Source: Paramecium pentaurelia
Lineage: Eukaryota; Ciliophora; Oligohymenophorea; Peniculida; Parameciidae
Direction of reading: 5' to 3'
NCBI GenBank assembly: GCA_905183005.1
Contig: CAJJDO010000074.1
Span: 1-64,000, forward strand
DNA: 64,000 nucleotides
Below are positions 1-14,900 of this stretch, one piece after another. The position numbers and the translations under genes are program-made. Under the pieces are notes generated by a model, which did no database searches, was not told the origin of the DNA, and saw only the letters and a program-made list of their open reading frames with translations. The number at the start of each line of letters is the position of its first letter. The first letter of the stretch is position 1.

Positions 1-152
1 TTATGGATTTAAAAAAATGTAAATAATTTATATATTTATTAGAGTAAGAAATAGATAAAAGATTGAGATATTAAATGGAATAAAGATTAAAAGAATAAGA
101 TATACTTATATTAGATTTAAAAGAAAAGGAAAGAGTTTATCGTAAAAAATGA
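1..152 (+). CDS. 3' end of a coiled-coil protein (partial)
   Basis: Only the last exons lie in the window. Reading from base 3, a 24-nt GTAAAT...TTAG intron follows the first few codons. The frame then gives a charged, Leu/Lys/Glu/Gln-rich helix ending ERVYRKK and a TGA at 150-152. The heptad-like spacing suggests a coiled coil. Three TAA/TAG codons are read as Gln. The stop lies 11 bp from the stop of the convergent GPN1 gene. No family can be named from this fragment. Confidence 0.5.
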
Positions 153-163
153 TTATTTATAAT

Positions 164-1080
164 TCACAAATCCTAAATTTTTTAAGATATTTGATTGATT
201 TATTTATCATAATTCTTTTGTTTCTAATCATTCATTTTCTTTTATATATCAACAAGAGTGATGTTCATATATTCTTACTTGGCAGTTGCGATAACATCAT
301 TAATATTTTCAAAACCTTATCCAGTTAATGAGGAAACCTCTAATACTGTAAAGTTATTATAAAATTCCTCTAATGTCAATACCATTTATTTGCTCAAAGT
401 AGATAAATAAGTATCTTTATTTTTTAAAGCTTCTGTAAATGAATCATAATCTCTCAACCATTCTAAAGGCTTTTTTGAATCAGCAACATCACATTTATTA
501 AAAACTATAACCATAGGTAATTTAAATTTGTAGAATATACTACAACTAAATAATAGATTGCTCATAAAACTATTAGGGTTTTAACATCTTGCAATGTCAA
601 TAACATAAAATATTATTGTTGGCATAGACATAGATAATGTTTAAGATATTAAATTTCCAGATGCTGACCAAGTAAAAACTTCGATTTATCCTGGAGTATC
701 AATAATTTATATAGTGGTATCTGATTTTTCTATTTTTTCTATTAATTAGTTTAACTAAAGGGAGTAAAGATTAAGTGCAGTCATGATTGCTCCATTAGGA
801 CCTAGTTTATTTCTAAAATGTTATGATAAATAGTAATACTTAGTCATTAACTCTTTGTAGTTAATTGATTTACGAATATCTTCTTCAGGTTCATAAGGCA
901 ATGAATAAACAGCAGGATCAAGATTAATTAAAGTATGCTTTTCATTTTTTAATTGTTTGCTTAATTGCTAAATAATATTGATTGATTCCTAACCTAAACA
1001 AAAGTAGTTTTGCCTGTTCCTGCCATTCCAATGATAAGCATAGCTACTTTATTTTCCTTTATCTAAAATTCAATATCCAT
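164..1080 (-). CDS. GPN1: GPN-loop GTPase 1 (XPA-binding protein 1 family)
   Basis: The predicted protein is 296 aa and contains one 26-nt intron (968-993). It has the P-loop GMAGTGKTT near residue 16, the NLDPAV segment, the family-defining Gly-Pro-Asn loop in NKLGPNGAIMTAL, the switch II region IIDTPGQIE and the NKCD guanine-specificity motif. GPN GTPases act as dimers in assembly and nuclear import of RNA polymerase II; that role is known for the family and not shown here. It is a little shorter than animal GPN1 because the acidic C-terminal tail is mostly missing. Its ATG is separated from the ATG of the divergent methyltransferase by only 7 bp. The assignment is secure; GPN1 rather than GPN2/3 follows from the GMAGTGKTT and TWSASG segments. 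Confidence 0.92.
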
Positions 1081-1087
1081 AAATTAA

Positions 1088-1804
1088 ATGAATAATAAAC
1101 TAGAAAAATTAGTGCAAAATTTGTTTAAAGAAGGTGTTATTAAATCAGAGATTGTGAAATAAGTTTTATTATCTGTGGATCGTAAATAATTTGTTGACGA
1201 GTCTGATAAAATTAATGCTTATGAAGATTATCCATTATAAATTGGCTTTAATGCAACTATATCAGCTCCTCATATGCATGCTTATTCTTTAGTATATTAT
1301 TATGTAATTAGGAATTACTTAAAGATCATTTATAGAATGGAGTAAGAGCTCTTGATATTGGTTCTGGTAGTGGATATTTATGTGCTGCAATGTTTCTGAT
1401 GATGAAATAATAATAATCAAAAGTAATTGGAGTGGAACATGTTCCAGAATTGGTTGAAAAATCTATCAAAAATCTAAGTTTGTAATAATATAAAAATAAT
1501 AGATAGGTCTTACAATTAATAGTTAAAAGATAAGCAAATATAAATTATTAAAGGAGATGGACGATTAGGGTTTGAGTAAGAAGGTCCTTATTAAGCCATT
1601 CATGTTGGTGCTGCAGCTGAAACAATACCATAGAAACTATTAGAATAATTGGACAAAGGAGGTCGTATGGTAATTCCTGTTGGTAAAGGAAACTAAGTTT
1701 TTTAAGTAATTGATAAGGATTAAAATGGAAAAATCAATATCTAAAATGTTCTGGGAGTTAGATATGTTCCGCTGACTGATTTAAATAAGCAACTATATAA
1801 TTGA
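1088..1804 (+). CDS. PCMT1: Protein-L-isoaspartate O-methyltransferase
   Basis: The predicted protein is 223 aa after removal of a 20-nt and a 25-nt intron. It methylates abnormal L-isoaspartyl residues using S-adenosylmethionine, starting their repair; the enzyme is cytosolic in other eukaryotes. Visible family features are the N-terminal NLFKEGVIKS, the catalytic ISAPHMHA segment, the SAM motif LDIGSGSGYL, the KGDGRLGF motif and a C-terminal GGRMVIPVG. Length matches the usual 225-230 aa. The start gives the normal N-terminus of the family, although it lies only 8 bp from the divergent GPN1 start, so the two genes must share or overlap their 5' control regions. Confidence 0.93.
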
Positions 1805-1905
1805 TAGAATTATAAATACATATATTAAATCGATTTCAATATCAATTTTTTATGAATCTAATTAAGTAGTAAATAAATTTAATACATATTATAAAATTAA
1901 ATATA

Positions 1906-2922
1906 ATGTAAAGCATAGACCATGAACATTATACTAAAGTAAAAAAATTACCTGGAGGAGCTTATGGTAAGATTTATCTGTGTAAATGTGAAAAGCCTAT
2001 ACATAATAAAAGAATATTTTAATGGATTCCTTAATTAGTAGAAATAGAAACTCATCCATAATTTGTAGTAATAAAAAAATTTAAGCCTTTAAAAAAGAGA
2101 GTGGGATTAGACATAGATAGTTTGCGTGAGGTAAGATTTATGAATACTATGATTCACTAAAATTTGAATATACCTAAGCATGTGTTTATGAAAACATCAA
2201 AAAAAAGGAATGATGATACATTTGGCTCAATTTGTTTTGTTTATGATCATATGGTTTCTCTGTTTGAGATATTATCTGTTTTTAGGGAGTCTAATGAATC
2301 AATTCAAGAGAGTGATATCAAATTAATGCTTCTCTAAATTTTATAGGGATTTGAAGAGCTTCATTAAAAAATGATTCTTCATCGAGATTTTAAACCTGAA
2401 AATGTTTTAGTAACAAAGGATGGCATTTTAAAAATAACAGACTTTGGTTTAGCAAGATTATGGGAAGATAAGCCTATGACAACATAAACATGTACTATGC
2501 AATATAGATCACCTGAACTCTTTTTCAATGCATAAAAATATGGTCCAGCTTTAGATGTATGGGCAATAGGTTGTGTATTTGCAGAGTTTTATCTTAAATA
2601 ACCTTTATTCTCAGGGGAAAGTGAGATTAAAATATTATCTAAAATGGTAAATATACTTGGAAATCCTACTGAAAAAAATTGGCCAGGTTTTTTAAATTTG
2701 CCTTAAGTTGTTCAATTTGAGAAAAGGGACTCAATGAATTTATTTAAGTTATTACCAAAAATGAGTAATGAGGGTATTGATTTATTATCCAAAATGTTAT
2801 AATATGATCCAAATAAAAGAATTAGTATAAAGGATGCCTTGAATCATAATTATTTTAATTAAATCGAATCATAAAATTTGTCAAAAAAGCTAATGCAAAT
2901 TATATATAGTAAATTAAATTGA
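1906..2922 (+). CDS. CDK-like serine/threonine kinase (CMGC)
   Basis: This is an intronless 338-aa protein kinase. The ATP-loop is LPGGAYGKIY, the catalytic lysine is in VVIKKF, and the helix carrying the conserved Glu reads DSLREVRFMN, a form typical of CDK7/10/11-like kinases. The catalytic loop is HRDFKPENVL and the metal motif DFGLAR; RSPELFF replaces APE. The CMGC signature follows as DVWAIGCVFAEF and ILGNPTEKNWPG. All catalytic residues are present, so it should be active. The phenylalanine in HRDF and the loss of the first Gly of GxGxxG are unusual. CDK7- or CDK10/11-like is the best guess, but the subfamily is not settled. The stop lies 28 bp from that of the convergent VPS13 gene. 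Confidence 0.9.
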
Positions 2923-2950
2923 TTTATTTTACAAAATATATTAAGTTTTA

Positions 2951-5900
2951 TCATTTTTTATCAATTGTAATTTCTTTTAAGCCTCTTAATTTAATATTGT
3001 ATCTGTCTTTAAATGATTTCTATATCTACTCAGCCAATTTGATGGCTTTAATTTTACTTTCATATTTTAATGAATATGTCTTTGAATTAGTCTAAAACCA
3101 AGATTTTCTAACAGGAGTATGAAGTTTAAACTCAAGTAACTTCTATTATTCTTTATATTTCATTGATTTAATTTTATAAATCATTATTTTATCACAATGT
3201 ATAGATGAATGAGACTAAAAGAAGAATAATAATAAATATTACCAATACATAAACTATTCTTGAATCTGTCAATACAATTTAGGCTTCTTGTTTTTTCTTT
3301 TATCCATCTGATATATTGAGTTAATCAAAAAAGATAATACTTTCGCCATCTATAACTTTTAATTTGAATCTCCTAATAATATCAGTACCTATGGCATGTT
3401 TAAAATTGAAAGGTATTAATTAATTGTTATCTCCAAAAATTCTAGGTGGTCTATATCTAGTATCCATAATATGTTCTTCATATATTGCTGTATTTTTTAT
3501 TCCTTCGATTATTGTTATCAAAAGATCATAGATTCCTACTGTAGGTTTTATTATAATTCCCATGATTCCCTAATAAATTCCTAACAAAAAACCCAAAAAT
3601 CCACCATCATTTATTCCAGTTATTGGCCTTTCTAAAACTCCAATAATTGTTTAAAATAATATCTTTCCAAAATTAGTGAATCCGATAATTAATCCTTCTC
3701 TAAAATTTTTGATTGCTCTATTTAATCTATTGCTTCTCTCTGACATATATTTTTTATCTAAAGTCATTTAATCGAGAATTTTCATTATTGTTCCAATAAT
3801 AGTATTAACTGTTTTATACACACCTGTTATTGAAGTGTGTATTAAAGTAACTGCACCTGTAAAAAATTTTTCACCTACTTTGTATCCACTTTTTCCTGTA
3901 ACCAGCGCATAAATTGGTTCATAAAACATATCAATTACACCTGTTCCTAAATTAGAAATTAGAGAAACTGGATTTCCAAATATTTCAAATGATCCTAACA
4001 ATTTATAAATTTATGTTAAAAATTATCTAATAATATAAATATATAAATACCCTTTATAATGCTTAGATATTCTGCCAATAATTTCATTACTTGATCCAAA
4101 TATATGTTAAGTCTTAAAAGCATTTAACCTAATTTTTGCACTATCAATTGATGCTAATGTTAATCCCAAATCTGCTATAACTCCTATAGATGATGAATTC
4201 ATAACATGACCTGGAGAAGATCTTAATAATTTTATAAAATATCTACTTCAAAGTAAAGCAAATGTCAATTGGCTCTAACATTAAATTTTTTAGATAGATC
4301 TTACTAATACTATGTTATTTAATTTTCTTTAATTATTCTTCTTATTTCTTTTATAAAGATCCTAATCCAAATTAGCTATTGCTTTATTATTAAACATCAC
4401 TAAAATTACTATCCCAAATAATAGCTGCTATTAAATTGTAATATTAAATTATTTAATCTAAAATTTAATGATCCAATCTGATTTCTAATGTATCTGTAAA
4501 CATTTAAAGTGTATGTATATATGATATCTTAAATTTAGATTAGTTTTATTATTGGTCATTAGCTTGAATTTAATTTACTTAAGCATTTGATTCATTCTTA
4601 ACAACTACTCTACTTCCATTATTCAAACTAGCATTTGACTTTTTTATCTATTATTAGTCTTTTCTGTAAGTAGTCAACACAAAAAAGGGTTATTGATTTC
4701 CAAATATTTTCTTTTTATTAGGAGCCAACAAAACAGGAAATTATGAATTTATTATTTAATTATTGATGATGATTAAATCGATTGACAAATTTATATGCTC
4801 TTTTATTTATTTAATTTATGGTTTTTCTGCTAATAAATTTGTATTTTCATCTTCATCTTAATTTTATCTTAATTAAAGATCTTTTTATATTTCTTCTATT
4901 AAAATATATTCTGCTTATATATTTTTAAAGCAAATTTATAATATTTCCTTTGGTGTTTCATCAATAATAGATATACCTACGCAATTACTAATTGATATCT
5001 TATAACAAGTAAATTATTAATTTTATGTGTCATCTTCTTTCTCTTGTAAAATCTCTGATCCTTCTTTTTGAGAATCAGCTCTATCATTTGATTAATTTTA
5101 AAAAAATGTAACTACTTTAGTTTAATTAGATGGTTCAATTTTTAATTCTACCATTTCAGGTTTATCAATTAATATTGCTCTCCATAAATATTCTACCCAT
5201 TAATTTGCTTCATCAACAGTTTTTGTTTGAAAATGTAAATTTTTGGATAGCATTTTTTCTGGGTTAATTTTTAATACAAATTCATTATCCTTACTTTCAT
5301 CTACTTTTGCTCCTTATAAATAATAAGATTCATGTTATTTCTTATCTGAAGAATAAACATTGAATTTTTATTTTAAAACATTTAGAGTACAATAATATTC
5401 TTTTGGTTTATCCAAATCTTTTATTAAAATATTTCCTTATTTATAAAGATATTTCTTATTTACTATTTTTTTTCTCTTTTATGATTAACCAGGTAAAGTA
5501 AGTGGTTAAAAATTCTGAATCTTATCTATTTCATATTTTTCTGTTTAACCCTCTATTTCAACTTCTAAAACATGTTCTTTATCATCAATCCAATGATCCC
5601 AAGTAAAAGCTACCTTTTCTCCTGGTTATAAGTATGTAACTTCATTTCCTCCAGCAGAAAATTAAATTAATTAATAATCTTGAGAGCCAACAGGATTTGA
5701 TTCTATTACTTAATGTATGCCTCTATTTATTTCATTATTTTATAACATTGGATTAGCTTAATTCAATTTATATCTTTAGGCTTAACTAGATGGTTATTGT
5801 TTGTATGTGATTTCATATTTAGTTTAATTGTCTATATAATAGGGTGGAATTATTGGATCTTCTAAAATAAATCTTATTAATAGGATTAAATCATCCATTA

Positions 5901-8900
5901 AGGTAATATTAACTTTCTAAAGTACATAAAGTTACTAATAATCAGAATTATTATTATTTATAATAGGTTTTATACTAGGAATTTTTAATGAGATTTCTTA
6001 AACTTATAATTTAAAGTATCCACTCCAACCTGATATTAGACCTGTTGATTCTTAATAAAAAGATATCATTGCAAGTGCTGGTTTTTTTATATTTGACCAA
6101 CTAAAATATTTCCAATCACCTGGTTTCAATCTCAATAGATTATTATCTCTATACTCTGTGTCTACTTAAACCATAGCTATATTATATTATGTTTCATTAT
6201 GCACTATAAATCTAGGTGTAATTGTTATTAATTTGCTTCTATGAAATGATCCAGGTCCACTTGCAATTGCCATACCAAACTCAAATTTTCCTTTGGCATC
6301 TGCACTTGTTCTTTTTTTACGATCTTTAGATTATAATTGTTCATGATCTTTTTTTAAAATTTCAGTTGATCCTATAATTTCTATAACATTGCTATTTTAT
6401 AAGCTAACAGGATTACTCCATTTAGAAATTTCAGACACTCCTTATTATTAATCATTTAATTATCCAATTGCAACTTATATTTTATTCATATTTGTGCTTG
6501 TAGCAAATTAATGTAAATTATGATATTAAGAATGTTATTCTATTTCTTTCTTTTATTTGTTCTTTTAATATGTTTTACTAAAGTTTTAATAATAAATCCA
6601 ATCATTTGAGAGAATATCTTAAGTTAATCCATATTCTCTGTATATCAATAATTTATTGGTTTCATTAAATATTAAATATGGGCAATACAATACCAATTCT
6701 CTAGACTTAGTTGATCTTTTTTTTATTAGCACAGTCAAATATTGATTATTGCCTTTTTATTATTTAAATTTAATTTACAATTTATTCTCTTCTCCTAAAC
6801 CGAAACCTCTATTAAATATTTTAAATGGTTTTGTTCTAATTATTTCATCATTTTAAGCTTCTCCTTCTTCAAATTTTTATTAATTTTCTATTGAAAATTA
6901 TACTTCAATATCATCATGATAATCTAATGTTTCACAATAGAAATGCTGATCAGGCTAAACAGGTGAATATGGTAATTATTTTTCAGATTATTATTTATTT
7001 GATGAAAATACTCCATAATGTATATTGATATCTCTTACAGTTGCATTTGTAAATTTAAAAATAGGATAACAAATCAAATATGTTTCATAACAAACATCAT
7101 TATCATCTTCACTTGGTTTTTATTCACCAACTTCATTAAAATTAATCATAGCTTTCCTTTAATTTGTGATTTAATTTTTTATTTTCACACAATTAATAAT
7201 GAAATAGAAATTATTTCTTTTGATATTACTTTTCATTGAAGTTATAATATGATCGTATTTGTAATTTAAAGGATCATGAATTTATTTAAATTCCGATTTA
7301 ATTACTGAATTTGATTTACCTTAAGATGTCACAATTTATGTAGCTTGTTCTAATACTTCAACTATTGAATTGTCTTTATCAACTTCAAATTCTCCTAATG
7401 ATTACTAATCACATAATAATGTATCTAATTAATAATATTTTCTTTCTAATTATTCATCCTATTAACGATTTTAAATTTTCTCTGGAGTAAATCTAACTTC
7501 AGTTTTATTTTCTAAAAATTCTAATGGAACAATATATATTTATTTAGGTTCTAATTTAACTGAAGTTGTTTCTTTCATTTAACCATTAACTTGAAAACCT
7601 AATTCTAAAGAAGTACTTAAATAATTGTATATTTTCACTGTACTTTAAATTTATATTTCTTTCGAACCATTTTAAGGGTTGATATTTACATTAACTTGAA
7701 TATAGATATTCCTTTCTTCATTTATTTTCTTGGTATCAGCCAAGAAAACTCCTGTTATTTTATCGATATTAGTTTTAAATGCATCAAAAGTACCTTTTTT
7801 ACCACTATGAAGATCTTGTTATTCATTCTTATGCTATCTTATTAATGGATAAAATTTCTTGCCCACAAAATCAAAATTTACATACTTTAACGTTTTGTAA
7901 TTACTAATATTTTTTTCATTTCTTGATTATCGAAGCTATTTCCTACTTTTTGTATACTAAGATTAATTCATATTAGAATAATAATTCTAAGTTAATGTTT
8001 GAGTTTAATTTTATTATATTAAAGGTTTTGATTAAGTGCTTTTGCTTAAGTAATCTAAAGTCGTTCTTCTATTATTATTACTATGAATACTATCAATTAT
8101 TTTAATTTCATCCTCTTCATCATCTCTTTCTTTCTAATTGTTTGGTTTCAATACTACTAAATTTAATAACATTTATTATTAATCTGATTTATGTTTCTTA
8201 AAATCCTTTGCCCAAAGTTCTTTTTATGTATTACATGTGTATTCTTAATCTTCGTTAATAATTCGAACATATTAATCCTTTTTTATGTCTCTAATTTCTA
8301 ATGCATATCCACATCTATTGAAAATTTTGTAGGGTTCTTCGTCCTCCATTTTTTTGTTATAAATCTTCAAAGCTTCCATAGCTACTTCAACCAATGCAGG
8401 AGTGATATTAATGTTTAATGAATTTGTATGATCTTTAAGATAATAAGGAACTTCTTCACCTTTGAGTTCCTTTTCTATATGATTTGCTATTGTAAATTTT
8501 TTTGAATCTCTATCAATAGCCCTATTTTCAGGAGGTTTTTCAATTTAAGATAAAGTTGTGATAGTAAATTTCCAAGGTTCAAGAAATGGTTCAAAATCCA
8601 TTTTTCTTTTATTAAAATAGTCTAATGATATACAAGCTAATAGATTTAATTAAGTCTTTTTATTATCTTTGAAATCAGACATTCTTAAATCTTTCAATTC
8701 AAATTATGCTGCTTTAACTCCATCTTTGTTTTTCAATATTTAAATTTTTAGCATTTCAATATTTATTTTCTTTGTATTTATACAATCATCAATAAATGGA
8801 TCTGGAGGTTATGGTTTCCTTTTAAAAACATATTTATCTTCAGGAGATTTCCTTGAAGAAAAAATATTGATGATTTATTATAATTCAGCAATATCTCTAA

Positions 8901-11900
8901 TTGAAAGACTGAAATTGTTTTTTAATCTTGTAGAATTAATCAAATATATTTCCCATTCATTTTTAGATTAGTAACTTTTTTTTTTCCAATTATAATCTGT
9001 ATAATAATCTTTAATATAAACTCCTTCCTCAGTAATCATTTCTTAATTTTTTAAAGCATTTCTATAAAAATCAACAGAGTACTTCATTTTAATACAAACT
9101 TTAAATGGTTCTAATAGAGTTCTTAAAGGAGGATGAGGCTGTATTATTATTTTTTCATTTGTTTTTTTTGATTATTCATCTTATTTGAGATTAATGATAT
9201 GGTTTGTTTAAAAGATATATAATTTTTTTAAAGTAGCTTCAATATTCTTTTCACAACTTCCAGGTCCAAACCAACTGTCACCTAACCAGGTTTATGAATA
9301 ATTGCAATCTAAAAGAATACCTATAGATTTTGATTTTTCAAAAGTTTCTTTTTCTAAATCTCCTAAAACAATTGCCCAAACATTAACAACATTAATTTCA
9401 ATTACCATAGGTGGAAAATTATTAAAAGGTGGATTTCTTTGATAAGGTTATTTATCACTACCATTATAGGGTTATCTGAAAAATTGAACAACTTCTACAA
9501 TAAAGTCAATTAATAAAATAATGTTTTTGTTTTCTAGTTTAATTTTGATTAATTTTTCTCCATCTGGCTTAGTCTTCATAATGAAATACAAATCTTATTT
9601 TTATTAATCTTCTTTTTGTTACTAATATGGTCTGTATTGATATTATGGTTTCTAATTTGTAATATCATGATTATCATCTCCAAAATAATAATCATAATCA
9701 TCCTTGTCATCCTGATGATTATTATTTTCAATGGTAATAGGTAAGACTTATCTTTCTCTAAAATTGAGCCATCTTCTTTAAAACATGGGTTCTGGGCTAT
9801 ATTCAAGCAACTAATCCAGTTTCGCTTGTATTAGTTGTTACTATTCTTTTTCATTTTACATATTTTCTTATTAACTTTTATTTTTGCTTTTTGGACCACA
9901 TAATTTCTTTTTTCGCTTACTACAACACAATTTTTTTTTAACATATGTAACGAATGTTTACCATTTGCTCATATTTTATTTTCTTTGTTTTTTATTCAAT
10001 TAAGAAGCTTAAGATTATAAATCTTATTCAAGTTAATTATCTTTTGAATCTAATGCAGAATTTGGAATTTATTATTCTATTTAAATTTATTTATTTTTCT
10101 CTTTCTCTTTTTTATTTAATTCTTAATCTACTTATTCTACATCAAGATCATCAACTAAATTTGCTTAAATTTTGTTAAACTCTTCTTACTTAGTATCAGA
10201 CATGGATTAATCTTCATCTCCTTTAAATTAATCTCCTATTAGTGAAAAGAGAATTTCCTTTGAATGTTTCATAGTTGATGATTTTCTAAAATCAGAAAGT
10301 GTCAATTGTTAAACACTTAATCTCATAAATTTACCTCCATTTTCTCTCATCATAAATTAGTAATTCAAGGTTTGTAATTTAGCGATAGCAATTGATGCAG
10401 GATTTTTATATAATAAATTCTTGTCTAATTAATCTTATTATATTCCTTTTGCCAAGTAATGATTTCTACAATCTTCCCTAGTTCCTTTAAAAAACTTTGC
10501 AATAGCTTTATTGATATTGATATCTAAAACCATCCAAATATTTTCATTAAATTCACTATAGCCTGATAAATCTCCTTTTATTGTTTATGGTTATTCTCCC
10601 AAATTATCCATAAAGAATTTACAAATTGTGCAATAATCTAGATCATAAGCATATATATTTAACTTTTAAATATCAATTGTAACTATAATATAAATAAAAA
10701 TTATACTTCTCATAGGCTTCGCTTCCTAATCACAAAATAGTTTATCTGGTGTTTCATCACAAAAGTCTATAAATAATTACAATGAAACTTTATCTTCTGG
10801 AGCCTTAACAAACAAATCATTAACATCTGTTCCAGGACAACATCGAATTTCTAAACCCCAAACATATACAATCTATCTAATTCTTTAATCTATATTTTCC
10901 TCATCCTATTATTAATTATTATTTATCTCTTCAAAAATCGTTTCTTCTGCCATTGTTGGCTCTTGAGAATATTTAGCTTCTACAAAATTTTCACTAATAT
11001 TTTATTGTTCCTCAATTTCATCATCAAATAATCCTGTTTTAATTAAGTTATCATATTTCTAACCCCAGATTCCACTAAACCAATACCCAACTTTTTTAAA
11101 TTGGATGTATAATGCTTCATTAGATAAAGAACTTCTATATCCAATTCCTAAAGAGTCTAAAGCAACTAAAGAAAATCGAAATCCAAATTCAGAATCAACT
11201 TCTACATCTTTAGGTTAAGTTTCAAAGCTTAAATTTTAGGTCTCTGTTTCCTTCAACAATTCATTTCTGTCTTAATTTGTAAGTGTACTTGAAAATGATT
11301 TAATGAGCACTTTCCTTAAATAATATTAAATTTCATTTGTATTTCTTTTCAGAAACACAATTTTAGCTCTTTGTATTCTTACACCACAATATGTAGCATA
11401 TTTTCTAATTTTTATTAAATCTGAATTATTGCAGATTTAAATTTAGCATTACACCTGATTTTCATTTTAATCATCATAATCCTCTAACATAGTTCTATGG
11501 ATCCCACTAATAACAGCAGTATCAAATAATTTTACTTATTGCATCTTTATATTAATATTTTTAAATAACTTACTACTTGATATTTATGTATCTATAAATT
11601 TCATATTCATTAAATAAACTACTTAATCTTTATAATTTAACATTAACACAATTTAATTAATTTCTAGCTCTATTCTATTTGTTTCCTAAAATAAATCACT
11701 TGTTATTGTAGTCTAAGTTTATGCTTCTTATTATTATTTTTGATCAACTTCATTAAAATCAGGCCAAAATCCATTTTCTCTCATCCATTTTGTAAATTAT
11801 TATTTTTTAACTTCTGCTGCCAAATTACCAATATCAAATATCTGTCTCATTTTTGTAATTATATCTGGATCCAATATAAGGTTTAATTATTTTAAATTTA

Positions 11901-14900
11901 TTGATACTCTTGATCTCTATGAATCACTTGTCTATAAAAAATAAACATCAGGACCCAAATCATCCTATACTTTCATAAAAGTTAATAATAATCTATGTTT
12001 CTCTTTACATTTTAAACATTATTTATCTGTAAAATATTCCTTAATGTATAATTCACTTTCAAAAGCTTCTTAATATTTATTATCTAAAAATGAATGTTAT
12101 GGAGAAGGAATTTAAAATTAACCCTTCTTTTAAGAAAATATTGTTTATGGAATTACATCTTCTTATAATTCATCTGGAGGAATTTCATTGCCTTTCAATT
12201 CTTTATCATTATCAATATCAATATTATCTTATTATTGATGTTGTATCTCATTATTAGAATTTTTTATGTTTGATTTATTTTCATTTAATTTTGAATTTCC
12301 TACTTATTCTATTTCTGATTATTAATTCATCACTCTTTCTAAATCTTCTCCAAAACTTGATTTCCTTTATTCTTTTTCACAATCAGAATACTTAAGTAAT
12401 TGTTTAGCCAATACCTTCAATGGTACAAGTATTTGATAAGAATGGCAGTTAATATTTTATAAGGCTAATTCCTATATAGCTAAATGCTGAATGCTATCAT
12501 AAAATTTAAGTTCCTTTAAATAATTCAAATTTAAAAAGTAAAATGAAAATAGACGATTTTCATGACAACTTCTCATGCCCAATTTTTCTAAAAATTCTTA
12601 TGTATTTACAGTAACCGATAATTAGAGTCCTTCCATATCAATTTATAATTAACTAATCATATAATCTTTCAATTATTCTTAACAATCCTCATTTATATAT
12701 TATTGTTATTGTTTATGTTCCTATTTTTAAACTTTACTTTCAATTACATCATAAAAATCATATCCTTTAGTTTACCAAATTGATACTAATTACAAAATTA
12801 AATATAAATGTTTGGTTGATAGTTTGAAATCTAAAAACGGTAATTAAATAGTTATCATTGATGTTTTTGGATATATTTTTTTCTTGAATATCATTTTACT
12901 TTTACTTTTTGTTCTATTAGATTCTAATGTTATCATTTTTTATGATTATTCCATTCTAATTTTTATTGGAAGAGTCTCAATAATTGTTTCAATTCCAGGA
13001 TCTCCATTTTATTATTCATTTTTTCTTAATTTCCTATATTATATTTTAAAAATATTTTCCTTATTCTCCCAATCATAATCTTAGACAAATGCTAATCTTA
13101 AACAATCAACAGAAAAGTAAACAGGTTTTAAATTTTAATTTTCCTCTTAATTTTGATTTTATTTAGCAACTCTATTAACTGTTTATCTTGTTTTTAAATC
13201 CTTTAGATATTAACTTACTTATCCATTAGAATTTTCTGCTTGATAAATATTAACAACACTATTTTCATGTTCTCTTTTAAATATTTTGATTTATTTCAAA
13301 TGTATTAAAAGCATCTATGTTTTTATCTAATATTAAAGTGGCAAATAAATATTTATTCTTCTTATTGAAAAAGAGACATTTGTATTTGATTAAACTCGTT
13401 TTGTTAATATTAAAAAGTTATCAAAATATTTTGAATGGTCTTAATTATCATTCTAAACAGTGGATTTATCAAAAAATATTAAATTTTGTAATGATATTAA
13501 TCTTTCATATAGAGGTTTACAAAGTGTGATACTTAGTGGACCCACTTGGATATCTAAATAAACTTAGATTGTCTTTTCTAATGGATCTAAATCAAGGATT
13601 TTCTTTTATCTTTCCAATTATTCTGAACTCATTAATACTTTAATTCCTTCAGATATTTCAACAATTTTTAAATAATGGCTGTTGAATTTATTAGTATCTA
13701 ATAAAATTAATTTTTGAATTTATGCCTTCATTAATTATTTAAATTAACCTTATTTTACTAATTCTAATTTTGTTTCAGTAATTTCTAAATTTATTAATAT
13801 TTTCTCTTTCAATAATTCATCTAATTTCCAATCTTCTTATTTATCTATTTCAGATGATTTTACAGTTACTTTAGTTATTTTTTACAGAAAATTATTTTTA
13901 ATATGATCCAAAACCTTTGTCTAAAGAGACTTTTTCTAATTTAATTCTTATTTAAATATGTTAACTTACTAATGCAGATTTCTTAATTATTATAAAATTT
14001 AATTCTCTTATATTAATAAATTAATCTTTTTAACATCCAAGATAATAGATATTCTTGTATTACTTTCTTTTTCTTTCATAAAAGATAAATATGAATCAAT
14101 AACATTCCTACTAAATTTTAAATTACTAGCATGCTCCATATTAAAATCATTTTAAAATGTCTTAAACCATCCTTAAGCTTCTTTTTAAATTTTTTGATCT
14201 CTAGGATTATTAGATCTTAGTATATTTCTCATCTCTAATATTTTATCAATTGCAATGCTTCTTAATATTAAAATTTATGATATAGTGTTTTTTTATTCAA
14301 AATCTCCCATTAATTTATTATCTCTCTTTATATCATGTTATTTTAACATTTTCTTTGTATATAATTCTATATATTATTAGACTTTAAAGTAATTAGTTAT
14401 TCCTTATTTCCTTACTTTTGTTTTTATATATTCTTTTTCAATTACTCTTCTTATTATATAGATCCACCAATTTTTGGCAGTTTTTCCATATTTTGGTTTT
14501 TCTTTTGGTCTATCATTTCGATGATTAACTATATCTTACATAGCCCTTAACAATAATCTAATTTATCTTTATTTTAAGTAAATAAGAACATCAGAAATTG
14601 TAGCAATTTTTAATTCTATTTCCATTTATTCAGAAAAGACTAAGCTAAACTCTATTTTCAGAGCTAATTTCTTAAGGATATGAACAGCCTTCTTTTCCTC
14701 TTATTTTGATTAATTTTAATCTCGAATAAAGGATTCAGGTTGTAATTGAGATGGGAGAACATTATCAAATACTTCAAAAAGTAAAAAGATGTTATCTGCA
14801 ACAATCTTTTTTCGAATTTCATCTTTTTTAGGTTTAATATCATCTTGATTTATAACTAAAGTTTAAAACCCAAATCCAAACTTTACAATTTCATAGTTAT

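Noticed and set aside
9576..9806. Open frame on the minus strand with Ile/Met-rich translation
   Set aside because: It is a shadow frame inside the VPS13 gene and has an unnatural composition.
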